Assembly (NCBI RefSeq): GCF_022662195.1
Contig: NZ_JAKMCS010000008.1
Coordinates: 1 to 64,000, forward strand
Length of the DNA stretch: 64,000 nt
Source of the DNA: Aestuariivivens insulae
GTDB lineage: Bacteria; Bacteroidota; Bacteroidia; Flavobacteriales; Flavobacteriaceae
Direction of reading: 5' to 3'
The stretch's first letter is position 1. Each line of letters opens with the position of its first letter. The position numbers were made by a program, and so were the translations under genes. The notes under the pieces are model-generated. The model was given only the letters and a program-made list of their open reading frames with translations. It had not been told where the DNA came from and searched no databases. Of this stretch, positions 26,810 through 37,057 are shown piece after piece.

Positions 26810-28441
26810 ATGAAAAAATATTTAATTTTATTCTCGTTAGCTTTAATGGCCTTAATTGGTTGTAGTGAAGATTTTTTAAACGAGAAAGGATCCTTAACAG
26901 ACCTTAATTCAGATTTAGTATTCCAAGACGAAGCACTTACTTTAGCCGTTCTATATAGGACTTACGATTTTTTACCACAGGGCTATGGCGATGTTTCTCC
27001 AGGTTATGGCTGGCGTTTTATGTTGGCTTCTATTACCGATGAGGCCAGATCTAAAAGTGGATGGATAGAGTCTAACAAAGTTATAGCTAAAGGACTTATA
27101 ACGCCCGATAAAAATCCCTTGGATAACTGGGGGCATCTTTACAAAGGCATAAGAAGAGCAAACAACATCATAGAAGGTATGGCCGAAGCCCCTTTACGAC
27201 AAGAGTTTAGAGACAGGGTTAGCGCAGAGGCTAGATATTTAAGAGCTTGGTTTTATTTTGATTTAACCAGACGCTATGATGGAGTGCCTTTAATTTTAAA
27301 GGCTCAAACAGGAAATGACGATTTGTTGGTGCCCAGAACACCTAGGGCAGAGATATATAAGTTTATAGATGAAGAGCTGGACGCAATAGCACCTATACTG
27401 CCAACACATGCCGAAGTTGATACTGCTGGAGAAAGAGGGAGAGTAAACAGGGAAACCGCATGGGCCTTAAGTAGCCGTATGAACCTATACGCTAAAAACT
27501 ATGCTAAGGCTGCTGCATCGGCAAAAAAGGTAATGGATGCTGGTTTTACCTTGCAACAGGGAGATTACGATTTATTGTTCCAATCTTATGGAGGAAATCC
27601 TGAAGTTATTTTTGAAGTAGAAAATAAACTACCTCAAAAAGGCCATAATTTCGACTTGTTAAATTTACCCTTTAGCCTAAGAGCAGATTGGGGATCCCAA
27701 ACCAACCCAACACAAGAAATGGTAGATGCTTACGAAATGGCAGCTACAGGATTGCCTATAACAGACCCAGCATCAGGGTACGATCCAAACAACCCTTATG
27801 CGGGGAGGGACAAAAGGTTTTATGCTACTATTGCATACCATGGCTCTTTCTTAAAAGGAAAAAACCTGGACTTGTTATATCCTGGAGGTGAAGATGCACC
27901 GTTAAAAACGGGGTTACATACCCAGTCTGGGTATTACCTTAAAAAGTTTATTGATGAAAGTGCAACCGATATTGATGGAAAGACCTATTATCAAAGTAGA
28001 ACAAGTTGGAAGGAATTTAGATTGGGTGAGATATTATTGAATTATGCCGAAGCCCAAAATGAAGCTGTTGGACCAGATGCGTCGGTTTATGATGCTATTA
28101 ATCAGCTTAGAAGCAGGGCAGGATTACCTGGCTTGCCATCTGGGTTATCACAAAGCGATATGAGAGACCGTATTCGTCATGAGAGACGTATAGAATTGGC
28201 TTTTGAGAACCATAGGTATTTTGACATGATTAGATGGGGTATAGCAAAAGAGGTTATGGATGGGAATAAGTTTCATGGTATGCTTGTAAAGGATAATGAT
28301 AATGATGGTGTGTTAGAGTATGAAATTTTTGAAATTAATAGACCACAACACGTGTTCCAAGACAAAAACTACCTTTTGCCTATTCCACAAGATGAAATAA
28401 CTAAGAACCCCAATTTAAAGCCTCAAAACCCTGGTTATTAA
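26810..28441 (+). CDS. SusD/RagB-family lipoprotein (pair 2)
   Basis: 543 residues from ATG 26810, chosen because it gives a clean lipoprotein signal (KYLILFSLALMALIGC, Cys18). An upstream ATG at 26786 would overlap SusC. It shows SusD features: WGHLYKGIRRANNIIEGM, EARYLRAWFYFDLTRRYDGVPLIL, VPRTPRAEIYKFIDEELDAI, EFRLGEILLNYAEAQNEA, INQLRSRAGLPGLP, RHERRIELAFENHRYFDMIRWG, and YLLPIPQDEITKNPNLKPQNPGY at the end. It pairs with the STN-type SusC. No enzyme genes follow on the same strand before the terminator. Confidence 0.93.
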   Translation: MKKYLILFSLALMALIGCSEDFLNEKGSLTDLNSDLVFQDEALTLAVLYRTYDFLPQGYGDVSPGYGWRFMLASITDEARSKSGWIESNKVIAKGLITPDKNPLDNWGHLYKGIRRANNIIEGMAEAPLRQEFRDRVSAEARYLRAWFYFDLTRRYDGVPLILKAQTGNDDLLVPRTPRAEIYKFIDEELDAIAPILPTHAEVDTAGERGRVNRETAWALSSRMNLYAKNYAKAAASAKKVMDAGFTLQQGDYDLLFQSYGGNPEVIFEVENKLPQKGHNFDLLNLPFSLRADWGSQTNPTQEMVDAYEMAATGLPITDPASGYDPNNPYAGRDKRFYATIAYHGSFLKGKNLDLLYPGGEDAPLKTGLHTQSGYYLKKFIDESATDIDGKTYYQSRTSWKEFRLGEILLNYAEAQNEAVGPDASVYDAINQLRSRAGLPGLPSGLSQSDMRDRIRHERRIELAFENHRYFDMIRWGIAKEVMDGNKFHGMLVKDNDNDGVLEYEIFEINRPQHVFQDKNYLLPIPQDEITKNPNLKPQNPGY

Positions 28442-28501
28442 CCATGGTTTATTTAGATAAATAAGTATAGTTTTTGAGTTGTTTTTAACTTGATTTTGAG
28501 T

Positions 28502-28540
28502 GACACCTTGGGTATATTATATGCTCAGGGTGTTTTTTTT
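28502..28540 (+). terminator. Intrinsic terminator after SusCD pair 2
   Basis: Stem ACACCTTGGGTAT pairs with ATATGCTCAGGGTGT with several wobbles and is followed by eight or more T residues. Confidence 0.8.
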
Positions 28541-28953
28541 TCTCAATTCCAATATTTGGTTTGTGTTTTAAGTTGTGTTTTATTCAGAGGTTTGTTGTCG
28601 TTAAAGAAACAAATGGTTAACAGGAGGGGGGATTTACCAAGATATATAAATCATATGATTATACATTTCTGTTGCTAACAAATTTTATCATTTTATTGTA
28701 AAAAGGTCATTAAAGTGTTGCTTTGAGTCTGTCGATATAAGCTAGAAATGAACCACAAAATGATCTCTTCTTATAACGGCATTAAAATACTATGTCTTCG
28801 CGCTTAATGTCTGCTTATTGCAATATAGAACTTTCATCCACCATTACTATTATTTCAGTTAGAACCTACCTTATCTAAACCAAGTTATTCAATGTTGGAT
28901 ATTTACATAACCTGTTACAAAAGATAAAATAAAAATCTATTAAATAACTTACA
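28541..28953. other. Gene-free stretch between convergent units
   Basis: About 410 bp between the SusD terminator and the end of the leftward GH20 gene. An open frame (28490-28678) begins in the terminator and has no recognisable features, so I do not call it. I see no repeat, RNA gene or clear second terminator here. Confidence 0.4.
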
Positions 28954-30840
28954 TTATTTGTTAGCTCTTTTTTCCAGGTCAGTGCGGTGAATTAATAACA
29001 TTCTGCCCATAGGCTTGTCGTTTCTATATGTTTGAGTCCTTAAACTAAGGTCACCCATGGGAATTTCAAAGGGATCTGTATATTTTTTTCCAAAACGCAC
29101 TGGATAGGTGTTGTTAATGGTATAAAAAATTTCAGTACCAGGAATTGAGTTAGTCAATTCACACATCAGTTTTCCATTGTCCTTATAAACTCTAACAATG
29201 GGGTCGTATACTGCCTTGCTGATATTTAGAGACTTTAAATCGAAACGTTTAAAGTGTATTTCAGTTTTTTGAATAAAATACTCCCAGTCCTTATTTTCTT
29301 TAGGAGTCCATAAAGCCTCAGATAAGGCAAATGCTCTAGGGTAGGTCATGTAAAAGGCAAAAGGTAGATTAGGTATTCTTTCAGTCCATAAACAACCTTG
29401 CCCTCCTAAAACAAATTTAGGATCAATAGATTCTGGAATGGGATCAAAGCTATATACTTTTTCAAGGTTAACATAACGATTTTGGGTTTCCACACTATGG
29501 TCGCCTTGAGCCAAATCTAAATACGTGTATGCTCTGGGAGTCATTATTACATCATGCCCTAATTTAGCAGCTTCTAAGCCTGCTTGCATATCGTGCCAAC
29601 TCATTACCGTTGCACCATCTGCTAGGCCACCAATAAGTATCTCGCCCCAGCCAATCATTTTCTTGTTTTTACTGGAGATAATTTTTTCAATACGCTTTAC
29701 AAAATAGCTTTGCAGCTCATTACCGTTGGCAATTTTGTTGGCTTTCATAAACTTTTGAACCTCTGGGTTTTCTTCCCAATAACCATGGTAGGCTTCATCG
29801 CCGCCCATATGAATATATTTTCCGGGGAATAACGCGGCTATTTCGGTGAAAATTTTATCAACAAAATCATATACACCTTCGTCTGCCGGATTCAGCATGT
29901 TTTCAATAAACATTTCAAAGGTAAAATCGGGATTCCATTGCACAAACTTACCTCCGGGCTCAACATATTTAGGATCATTGTTGGATGCTAGTTCTGGGTA
30001 GGCGGCCAGTGCAGCCATACTATGTCCCGGAAAATCGATTTCGGGAACAATGGTTATATTTCTGTCCAAAGCATATTGTACCACTTCTTTAATGTCTTCT
30101 TGGGTGTAATAGCCACCATAAGTTGCTTTTTCACCTTCTTTAGGAGCTGTCCTGTCTGTTCCAAAATACCCATGTCTTTCAACCCGCCAAGCGCCTACTT
30201 CGGTTAATTTTGGATAGGACTTTATTTCTATTCTCCAACCTTGGTCGTCGGTTAAATGCCAATGGAACACATTAAATTTATATTGAGACATTTGGTCAAT
30301 AAAGCTTTTTACTTCTTCCACGGTAAAAAAATGCCGGCTTACGTCAAGCATTAATCCCCTCCAACCAAAGCGTGGATAATCCTTTATTTTACATCCAGGA
30401 ATCTGTATTGATTTAGAGTCGTAATTGGTTATTGTTTCGAAATGGGGAGGTAATAATTGTCGTAAGGATTGTAGTCCGTTAAAAATTCCCGAAGACCCAT
30501 TGGCTGTTAATGTTATACCGGAGTTTGTTACATCTAATAGATAGCCCTCTACACCTAGTTCATTGTCCTTTTTTTTATTTAAAGTAAATGTAATCGAATT
30601 TTCAACAATTTTATTGCTGGCAACCGCAGTAATTCCCGATTTTTCCAGTAGGGTTTTAAACTGATTGATGTATTGGTTTGTTTGTGGATCCTGAGTTTCT
30701 ATATTAAAATTTAATACGTCCCTTAATACAAAAGAAGCATTTTTACCCTCAAAACTTACAGGTTCAGGTATAATAGAATGTTGGGCATTTATTATTTGCG
30801 ATAGTGTTAGAAAAAAGAAAGTAAGGAATAATGTTTTCAT
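28954..30840 (-). CDS. Beta-N-acetylhexosaminidase, GH20 (secreted)
   Basis: 628 residues. Signal peptide (LFLTFFFLTLSQIINAQ), GH20 N-terminal domain (about 20-155), then the catalytic barrel starting FGWRGLMLDVSRHFF near 158. Further landmarks are NVFHWHLTDDQGWRIEI, IVPEIDFPGHSMAALAAYPEL, catalytic Asp348-Glu349 in IHMGGDEAYHGYW, and VMSWHDMQAG. The enzyme removes terminal GlcNAc or GalNAc by substrate-assisted catalysis. A C-terminal part (about 535-628) resembles the small beta domain of longer Bacteroidota GH20s. It is divergent from the GH88 operon. A TAnnTTTG element (TAATTTTG, 30922-30915 on the minus strand) lies about 75 bp upstream. Confidence 0.93.
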   Translation of the reverse strand: MKTLFLTFFFLTLSQIINAQHSIIPEPVSFEGKNASFVLRDVLNFNIETQDPQTNQYINQFKTLLEKSGITAVASNKIVENSITFTLNKKKDNELGVEGYLLDVTNSGITLTANGSSGIFNGLQSLRQLLPPHFETITNYDSKSIQIPGCKIKDYPRFGWRGLMLDVSRHFFTVEEVKSFIDQMSQYKFNVFHWHLTDDQGWRIEIKSYPKLTEVGAWRVERHGYFGTDRTAPKEGEKATYGGYYTQEDIKEVVQYALDRNITIVPEIDFPGHSMAALAAYPELASNNDPKYVEPGGKFVQWNPDFTFEMFIENMLNPADEGVYDFVDKIFTEIAALFPGKYIHMGGDEAYHGYWEENPEVQKFMKANKIANGNELQSYFVKRIEKIISSKNKKMIGWGEILIGGLADGATVMSWHDMQAGLEAAKLGHDVIMTPRAYTYLDLAQGDHSVETQNRYVNLEKVYSFDPIPESIDPKFVLGGQGCLWTERIPNLPFAFYMTYPRAFALSEALWTPKENKDWEYFIQKTEIHFKRFDLKSLNISKAVYDPIVRVYKDNGKLMCELTNSIPGTEIFYTINNTYPVRFGKKYTDPFEIPMGDLSLRTQTYRNDKPMGRMLLIHRTDLEKRANK

Positions 30841-31178
30841 GTTTAAAATTTATCTTAGCCAGAGTAGGCTTTTACCTTTTGGTTACGTAAGTTATACCAA
30901 GGTTTTATGTGGAGCAAAATTAACATTTTTTTTGTAGAGGTAAGCATAGGTAAAGAATCTGACGAATAATAAAAGAAGCTCCTTAATCCTTATGAATTAT
31001 GTTAATTACTGATATTCAATTAAATAAACTTCGTTAATAGAGTTGAAAATATAGGGAAAGACCAGAAACCACCCTTATAATGAACTTTTAGCCCATGTAG
31101 TTTTTTTGAGCAGAGCCTTAATTTTGATATGAACAAAAATAAAGGTCGGTCAACTATTTAAAAAAAAATTAATAAACG
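30841..31178. other. Divergent control region between GH20 and the GH88 operon
   Basis: 338 bp with no gene. Leftward, TAATTTTG (30922-30915) is a good -7 element for GH20. Rightward, I see no equally good promoter before GH88, only AAACCACCCTTATAATG around 31066-31082. It is a weak version of the C-run motif seen before the genes at 12216 and 18594. This is the likely site of HTCS action on the enzyme cluster. Confidence 0.4.
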
Positions 31179-32474
31179 ATGAAGTACAGTATTATTCACA
31201 ATAAGAAAAGAAAATATTCGAAGTGCCTTTTACTGGCAATTCTTTTAATATGTTCGCTTGGTTGTAAAAAAAATAAGAAAGAAGTGGCACAGGAAGTTGA
31301 AGTAGTAGCAACCAATAAGGTTTCTAATAATGCAGTAAATGCCATTTTAAGTAAAGGAATAAGTGATTGTGAATCGCAGTTAGAAATAGCAGTGCCCAAA
31401 TTAACCGATCTTACCAAGCACCCCAGACTAATAGAAACTAATGAAACCGAATGGAAAGAAGTACCCAATGGCAGATTGGTATGGACCTCTGGTTTTTACC
31501 CAGGGATTTTATGGTACATGTACGACCTTAGTGGCGATAAAAAATGGGAGGCCGAAGCTATAAAGCGTACCGAAGTATTTGAAGATTTTAAAACCATAAC
31601 AGAACACCACGATATAGGGTTTATGATGTTTCCTGCTTATGGCAATGGCTATACTATTGGGCATAAAGAAGCCTATAAAGATATACTATTAACATCGGCA
31701 GCTTCACTAGCCAGTCGTTTTAACCCTAATGTGGGGACTATTAAATCGTGGTCCAATAAAATGCATCCACGTTGGAAACAACATATTACTATTATAGATA
31801 ATATGCTCAATCTAGAGTTATTGTTTTGGGCAACCAAGCATGGTGGAGACCAAAAGTTTTATGATATAGCGGTAAAACATGCCGAAACCACAATGAAGCA
31901 TCATTTTAGGGAGGATTATACCTCGTGGCATGTCTTGGAATACGATTCCATAACAGGAGAAGTGCTTAATAAAAACACCAAGCAAGGCTATGCCGATGAT
32001 AGTAGATGGTCAAGAGGGCAAGCCTGGGGCGTCTATGGCTATACCATGATGTACAGGGAAACCAAGGATAAGAAGTTTTTGGACTTCGCCAAAAAGATAA
32101 CAGATAAGTACTTATCCCTGTTGCCAGAGGATTATGTACCATGTTGGGATTTTGATGTCGCTAACGATCCAAAAGAGGAGAAAGACGCTTCGGCAGCAGC
32201 AGTAGTCGCTTCAGCTTTGTTGGAACTAAGTACCTATATGGATAACCAAGAAGATAAAAACCGTTATTTTAATGCGGCGTTAAAAATGTTAACCTCTTTA
32301 GGTTCCGAAGCTTATTCAGGAGTAGATAAGGCGGATTCATTTTTATTGCATTCAACAGGAGCAAAATCTTTAGGACATGAAATAGATGTGGCCTTAATTT
32401 ATGCAGATTATTATTATATTGAAGCATTATCCAGATTAAAGCACATGACGGAAAATAACTTAACAAATGAGTAA
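31179..32474 (+). CDS. Unsaturated glucuronyl hydrolase, GH88 (lipoprotein)
   Basis: 431 residues. Lipoprotein signal with Cys29 (LLAILLICSLGC). The alpha6/alpha6 barrel has family landmarks: VWTSGFYPGILWYMYD, HHDIGFMMFPAYG with Asp145, ITIIDNMLNLELLFW with Asp207, DDSRWSRGQAWGVYGYTM, and VPCWDFDVANDPKEEKDASAAAV. The two Asp residues are 62 apart, as in characterised unsaturated glucuronyl hydrolases (61). It hydrates and cleaves the 4,5-unsaturated uronic acid from lyase-made oligosaccharides. It is the first gene of a compact operon and overlaps the sulfatase downstream by 8 bp, placing it after the PL8 lyase in the pathway. Confidence 0.93.
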   Translation: MKYSIIHNKKRKYSKCLLLAILLICSLGCKKNKKEVAQEVEVVATNKVSNNAVNAILSKGISDCESQLEIAVPKLTDLTKHPRLIETNETEWKEVPNGRLVWTSGFYPGILWYMYDLSGDKKWEAEAIKRTEVFEDFKTITEHHDIGFMMFPAYGNGYTIGHKEAYKDILLTSAASLASRFNPNVGTIKSWSNKMHPRWKQHITIIDNMLNLELLFWATKHGGDQKFYDIAVKHAETTMKHHFREDYTSWHVLEYDSITGEVLNKNTKQGYADDSRWSRGQAWGVYGYTMMYRETKDKKFLDFAKKITDKYLSLLPEDYVPCWDFDVANDPKEEKDASAAAVVASALLELSTYMDNQEDKNRYFNAALKMLTSLGSEAYSGVDKADSFLLHSTGAKSLGHEIDVALIYADYYYIEALSRLKHMTENNLTNE

Positions 32475-33969
32475 TATTAAGATTTTATATGTTTTATGTA
32501 TAGCAGTTGTTTTTGTTTCATGCCAGTCTGCTCCAGAAGAAAAAAAAAGCACACAGCCTAATTTATTATTTATTTTTCCGGATCAACTTAGAAATGCAGC
32601 TATAGGCATTAATAACGAAGATCCCGTCTATACCCCAAATATAGATCAGTTGGCAAAAGAAGGCATGGTTATTTCAAATGCCGTTAGTAATTTTCCGTTA
32701 TGCAGTCCGTATAGAGGGATGCTAATGACCGGAAAGTTGCCATACAACAATTCGGTTTTAACCAATGCCAATTCCAATCGCTATAAATACAATAATTCTT
32801 GGCAAAAGGAAGATGTTAGCTTTTCCGATGTTTTGGTTAAAAATGGTTATGATGCTGGTTATGTTGGAAAATTACACTTAACATCACCCGCACCAATACC
32901 CGAAAAAGATTCGGTGCTTTGGGATGCCTATACACCAAAGGAATTTCGTCATGGTTTTAATTTTTGGTATTCCTACGGCACTTTCAACGAACATAATACA
33001 CCCCATTATTGGATAAACGATGCCAAGGAAAATGAAGTAACCTATATAGAAGAATGGTCGGCCAAACATGAAGCCGATGTTATTATAGACTATATCAAGA
33101 ACCCTTCAAAAGAAACCAGAAGTAAAGATAAGCCGTTTGCCTTATTTTGGTCTGTAAATCCACCACATCCACCATACCAATATGTCCCGGAAAAATATGT
33201 AAAACCATATAAAGATAAGTCTTTAGAAGAATTGTTGGTAAGGGATAATGTTGATTTAGAAACCCATGCAGATTCATTGGCGTTTCATAATGGAGCGACT
33301 CGAAATCATACTCATTTGGCCAAAGATCAAGTGAAAAACTATTTTGCGATGATAACTGGTGTCGACGAGCAAATAGGCCGTGTTTTAAAGGCTTTAAAAG
33401 AACAGGGATTAGATAAGAACACCATCGTGGTCATTACTTCAGATCATGGTGAAATGATGGGTGGCCATGGGTTGATGTCAAAAAACATTTGGTACGACGA
33501 GGCCATGAATATCCCTTTTATATTAAAGTGGCCAGAACAAATTAAAGGCGGACAAAAAAGCGATTTACTATTAAGTGTCCCCGATGTTATGCCAACCTTA
33601 TTGAATATGATGGGGGCCACTAAAGGAATTCCAGCAGATTTAGATGGAATCGATTTATCTTCAGTAATACTAGAGGGACAAGGAGAACAGCCAAAAGCAG
33701 CGCTATATTATTATATAAAAGAAGGGCAACCAGCATCGGGACATCGTGGTATGAAAACCCATGAGCACACCTTTGTTATAACCATAGACGATAATAATAC
33801 CGTTCGGGAGTTTTTATATGACAATGTGAATGATCCTTATCAATTAACAAATAGAATTGGAGAAGATGCAGCTATAGAAAGTTCTTTGCGAATACAACTA
33901 CTAAATATGTTGAACGCTAAAAAAGATCCATGGTTGGACTTTTATCAATCGGTACAAGATAAAAAATAA
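32467..33969 (+). CDS. Sulfatase (S1 family, Cys-type), lipoprotein
   Basis: 500 residues. Lipoprotein signal with Cys19 (VVFVSC). The S1 signature CSPYRG begins at Cys79, which must be converted to formylglycine. Metal-binding motifs are FIFPDQLR near 36-42 and ITSDHGEMMGGHG. GYVGKLHL supplies the conserved Lys and His. Its start overlaps GH88 and its stop overlaps the PL8 lyase by 1 bp. It likely desulfates chondroitin/dermatan lyase products; which position (4-O or 6-O of GalNAc, or 2-O of the uronate) cannot be decided from the sequence alone. No sulfatase-maturating enzyme lies in the window. Confidence 0.9.
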   Translation: MSNIKILYVLCIAVVFVSCQSAPEEKKSTQPNLLFIFPDQLRNAAIGINNEDPVYTPNIDQLAKEGMVISNAVSNFPLCSPYRGMLMTGKLPYNNSVLTNANSNRYKYNNSWQKEDVSFSDVLVKNGYDAGYVGKLHLTSPAPIPEKDSVLWDAYTPKEFRHGFNFWYSYGTFNEHNTPHYWINDAKENEVTYIEEWSAKHEADVIIDYIKNPSKETRSKDKPFALFWSVNPPHPPYQYVPEKYVKPYKDKSLEELLVRDNVDLETHADSLAFHNGATRNHTHLAKDQVKNYFAMITGVDEQIGRVLKALKEQGLDKNTIVVITSDHGEMMGGHGLMSKNIWYDEAMNIPFILKWPEQIKGGQKSDLLLSVPDVMPTLLNMMGATKGIPADLDGIDLSSVILEGQGEQPKAALYYYIKEGQPASGHRGMKTHEHTFVITIDDNNTVREFLYDNVNDPYQLTNRIGEDAAIESSLRIQLLNMLNAKKDPWLDFYQSVQDKK

Positions 33970-36900
33970 TGACAATGACACGTAAATTGCAAAAATATAA
34001 AACAGTAAGAATGCTTAGAAATGGTCTTTTTTGTTTTGTCGTATTTTTAGTTTTGGATTGTACAGTACAGGGGCAAGAATATCCTGCTGTAGAGTCTTTC
34101 GAAAAAGAGGCCACAATAAAGGCTTATAAACATTCTGAAAACAGTAAGCTAAACATAAGTGATAGCCATTTTAGATTTGGAAAGACTTCACTGCAATGGG
34201 AATGGAATGGAGAAAGCAGTTGGGTGGAAACATCAAACTTTAGAATATTAAGCCATGATGAAAGTCCATTGGCTTATGGAGATCACTTTCCTTCAAGTCC
34301 TACTTTTACATTTTCTGTTTATAGTGAAACACCTCAAAAAGGGAGTGTTCGATTTATATTTAGTAAAGTAGGTGAAGAAGACGTTTGGTTTGACCTAGAT
34401 TTAAACTTTTATGGATGGCGTCGTTTGTGGGTACCTTTTTATGAAATGCAGGGCAACGCACCAAAGAAGGGTGCTGCAGTTTCATATACCAATTTTAAGG
34501 TTCAGGCAACGGCAGTGTCTGGAACCTTATATTTTGATGATATTATTTTTTCACAATACCAAGACGATCGCCATCAATACCCAGACCTTCAAGTACCCTT
34601 CATTAAAGATGGAGGTTCTGGCGACGACCACTGGATGCCTTTAATAAGTAATTATAATCATCTTAGGTCATTAAAGGTAAATCCTATTTCGGTAGCAATA
34701 AAATTAGACTTATTACGAGTTGAGAAAGCTTTGGACAATGATTTGGAAATTGCCAAAAAATATAAGGTCTATATCAATTCGTTAAAAGAAGACTATCAAT
34801 CGTTAAAGCTAAATGTTAATGGTAAAACAGTTACGGGCCCACCGTTAACCTATCAATTAAAACAAGAATACTTCGATAAGAAGCAACAGGGGGCAAAGAA
34901 CTATAATGATATTGCCGATTTTGGGAAGAAAATTAAAAAACTATCAAATTATTACAACAGGGCAAACCCCAGTGAGCAGCAGGAAATCAAAACCATGTTT
35001 GTGGCGGCTTCTAAATACTTTTTGGATCAAGGTTGGCAGGCCGGAGCTTCAGGAGGAACCAGGCATCATATAGGTTATTCTGTTAGGGATATTACTGAAG
35101 CCTTTTATAAAATGAGACATGCGTTGCGGGAAGAAGGCTTGCTAAGTCAAATAGGAGTCAGTTTACATTGGCTACATAATTTGGGTATGGTTTTGGCAGA
35201 TGAAAAAGAGTTTCATGTCAATATCGATTATTTAAACACCCAGTCCTATTACCATTTAATGTTAATCTTTTTAATGGAAAGCCAGGAAGAACAAGCCGCT
35301 TTGTTAGCAGCCTATTCAAAATATATATCAATTACACTGGCACAACAAAATGAGGATTGGGGATTTAAGGTAGATGGCACGTCTTGGCACCATAACGGGC
35401 ATTATCCAGCCTATGGTATAGGCGCTTTTAAAACAGTACCAAAAGTTATTAGTACCCTATCGGGCACCCGTTTTAGAATACGACCTCAAGGCCATGAGAA
35501 TTTTAAAAGGGCCTTTTTAACGACAAGAATTTACAGCCAACTTTATAACTGGGGCTTTGGTAATGCAGGGAGACATCCACTGGAAAACAACGGTATAAAG
35601 GATTTAAAGGAACAATATTTGTTGATGGCAAATGCAGGAAACCCGAAGGGGACTTCAAATATTGATAAAGACGTGGCTGCGGCCTATTTAAGGCTTTGGG
35701 GAAAGGACGACATGCTTAACAGCACCCTATTTACTAAGGTTAATGGCATACATAAGGAACGACTGTCTGGATACTATACCTTGCCCTATGCGGCAACAGC
35801 CATACACAGACGTAATGATTGGGCGGCCATCATGAAAGGTTATAGCAAGTATGTATGGGCTTCTGAAATTTATGCCGACGAGAATAGGTACGGAAGATAT
35901 CCTGCTAATGGGACTATACAATTGCTTAACAGTGGTGGTGAAAAAGGCAGTGGATTCCAGCAAGAAGGCTGGGACTGGAACCGCTATCCAGGCGCTACAG
36001 TTATTTATTTACCTTTTGAAGAATTGGAGCCAGAAATGCTCCTAATCATGTTCCGTTCCAACGAAAGCTTTGCCGGAGCAGTTGAATTAGATGGTAACGG
36101 CGCTTTTGGTATGGTCTTAAATGAAGATAAAGGCTCAAATGCCGATGGTAAAGAAGTCAATATTGGCTTCCCTGGAAAACTAAAAGCCAAAAAATCGGTA
36201 TTTTCATTTGGAGATAAACTAATTTGTATAGGCACCAATATTTCCAGTATTGACCCTAAAAACCCAACACAGACCAATTTGTTCCAAACGGCTTTAACCG
36301 ATAAAAAAGCACCTGTATATACATCATCAGGAAACCTGTCTAAGTTTCCATTTGAGACCCAGTTAACCCAAGAAACCAATAATTGGGTAGTCGACCCTTA
36401 TGGTAATGGATATCACATTCTGTCTAACAGTTTGGTGCATGTTAAAAAAGAAGAACAGCACTCATACCATAATAAATATTCGCTTCGAACAGGAGGGATG
36501 AACCCAAAGGGAAAAGGAGCTAAAGAAACCGAAGGCGACTATGCTGCTGCATGGATAGACCATGGTATGGCACCAGAAAATGCGTCGTACCAATATATTA
36601 TCTATCCATTTATGGATGAAGATGATATCAAGGCCTTCTCCAATAAAGTAAAAAACAGCGACACCTATGCTATTTTAAGGGCAGATGCTACGGCACATAT
36701 AGCTTTAGATAAAGAAACAAACACAACAGGCTATGTTATTTTTGAAGCCAATAAAACTTTGGGTCATGGCGTTTTAAAAGAAGTATCTGAGCCTTCACTA
36801 ATTATGGTTAATCAAGAACATCCAAATATGTTGCAACTTAGTGTGGTGCAACCAGATTTGAATTTTCCTGAATACAAACCGGGAAAGTTTAAAAATTACA

Positions 36901-37055
36901 GCCAGCCTGTTCAGCTAACCATTACATTAGAAGGGAAGTGGAATGTAATTGATAAAGAGCCAACAACTACAGTTGATAATTCTGGTGACAGTACACGTAT
37001 TACCTTAGAGTGTATCAATGGATTTTCTAAAAAGTTAAAGTTGGGGAAACTATAA
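33969..37055 (+). CDS. Chondroitin sulfate ABC-type lyase, PL8
   Basis: 1028 residues, close to the 1021 of Proteus chondroitin ABC lyase I. N-terminal signal region (CFVVFLVLDCTVQGQ), then a jelly-roll domain about 40-205 (SFEKEATIKAYKHSENSKLN, YFDDIIFSQYQ), an alpha/alpha toroid about 230-600 and beta-sandwich domains to the end. His475 and Tyr482 in SWHHNGHYPAYG have the same spacing as catalytic His501/Tyr508 of the Proteus enzyme. Arg535 (NAGRHPL) and a Glu in ENRYGRYPANG (Glu638) are candidates for the other two catalytic residues. It cleaves chondroitin and dermatan sulfates by beta-elimination to unsaturated oligosaccharides, which feed the GH88 in the same operon. Some hyaluronan activity is possible. 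Confidence 0.92.
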   Translation: MTMTRKLQKYKTVRMLRNGLFCFVVFLVLDCTVQGQEYPAVESFEKEATIKAYKHSENSKLNISDSHFRFGKTSLQWEWNGESSWVETSNFRILSHDESPLAYGDHFPSSPTFTFSVYSETPQKGSVRFIFSKVGEEDVWFDLDLNFYGWRRLWVPFYEMQGNAPKKGAAVSYTNFKVQATAVSGTLYFDDIIFSQYQDDRHQYPDLQVPFIKDGGSGDDHWMPLISNYNHLRSLKVNPISVAIKLDLLRVEKALDNDLEIAKKYKVYINSLKEDYQSLKLNVNGKTVTGPPLTYQLKQEYFDKKQQGAKNYNDIADFGKKIKKLSNYYNRANPSEQQEIKTMFVAASKYFLDQGWQAGASGGTRHHIGYSVRDITEAFYKMRHALREEGLLSQIGVSLHWLHNLGMVLADEKEFHVNIDYLNTQSYYHLMLIFLMESQEEQAALLAAYSKYISITLAQQNEDWGFKVDGTSWHHNGHYPAYGIGAFKTVPKVISTLSGTRFRIRPQGHENFKRAFLTTRIYSQLYNWGFGNAGRHPLENNGIKDLKEQYLLMANAGNPKGTSNIDKDVAAAYLRLWGKDDMLNSTLFTKVNGIHKERLSGYYTLPYAATAIHRRNDWAAIMKGYSKYVWASEIYADENRYGRYPANGTIQLLNSGGEKGSGFQQEGWDWNRYPGATVIYLPFEELEPEMLLIMFRSNESFAGAVELDGNGAFGMVLNEDKGSNADGKEVNIGFPGKLKAKKSVFSFGDKLICIGTNISSIDPKNPTQTNLFQTALTDKKAPVYTSSGNLSKFPFETQLTQETNNWVVDPYGNGYHILSNSLVHVKKEEQHSYHNKYSLRTGGMNPKGKGAKETEGDYAAAWIDHGMAPENASYQYIIYPFMDEDDIKAFSNKVKNSDTYAILRADATAHIALDKETNTTGYVIFEANKTLGHGVLKEVSEPSLIMVNQEHPNMLQLSVVQPDLNFPEYKPGKFKNYSQPVQLTITLEGKWNVIDKEPTTTVDNSGDSTRITLECINGFSKKLKLGKL

Positions 37056-37057
37056 AA

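Noticed and set aside
28490-28678. 62-codon open frame on the plus strand after SusD pair 2
   Set aside because: It begins within the terminator hairpin of the upstream operon and has no signal, motif or promoter.
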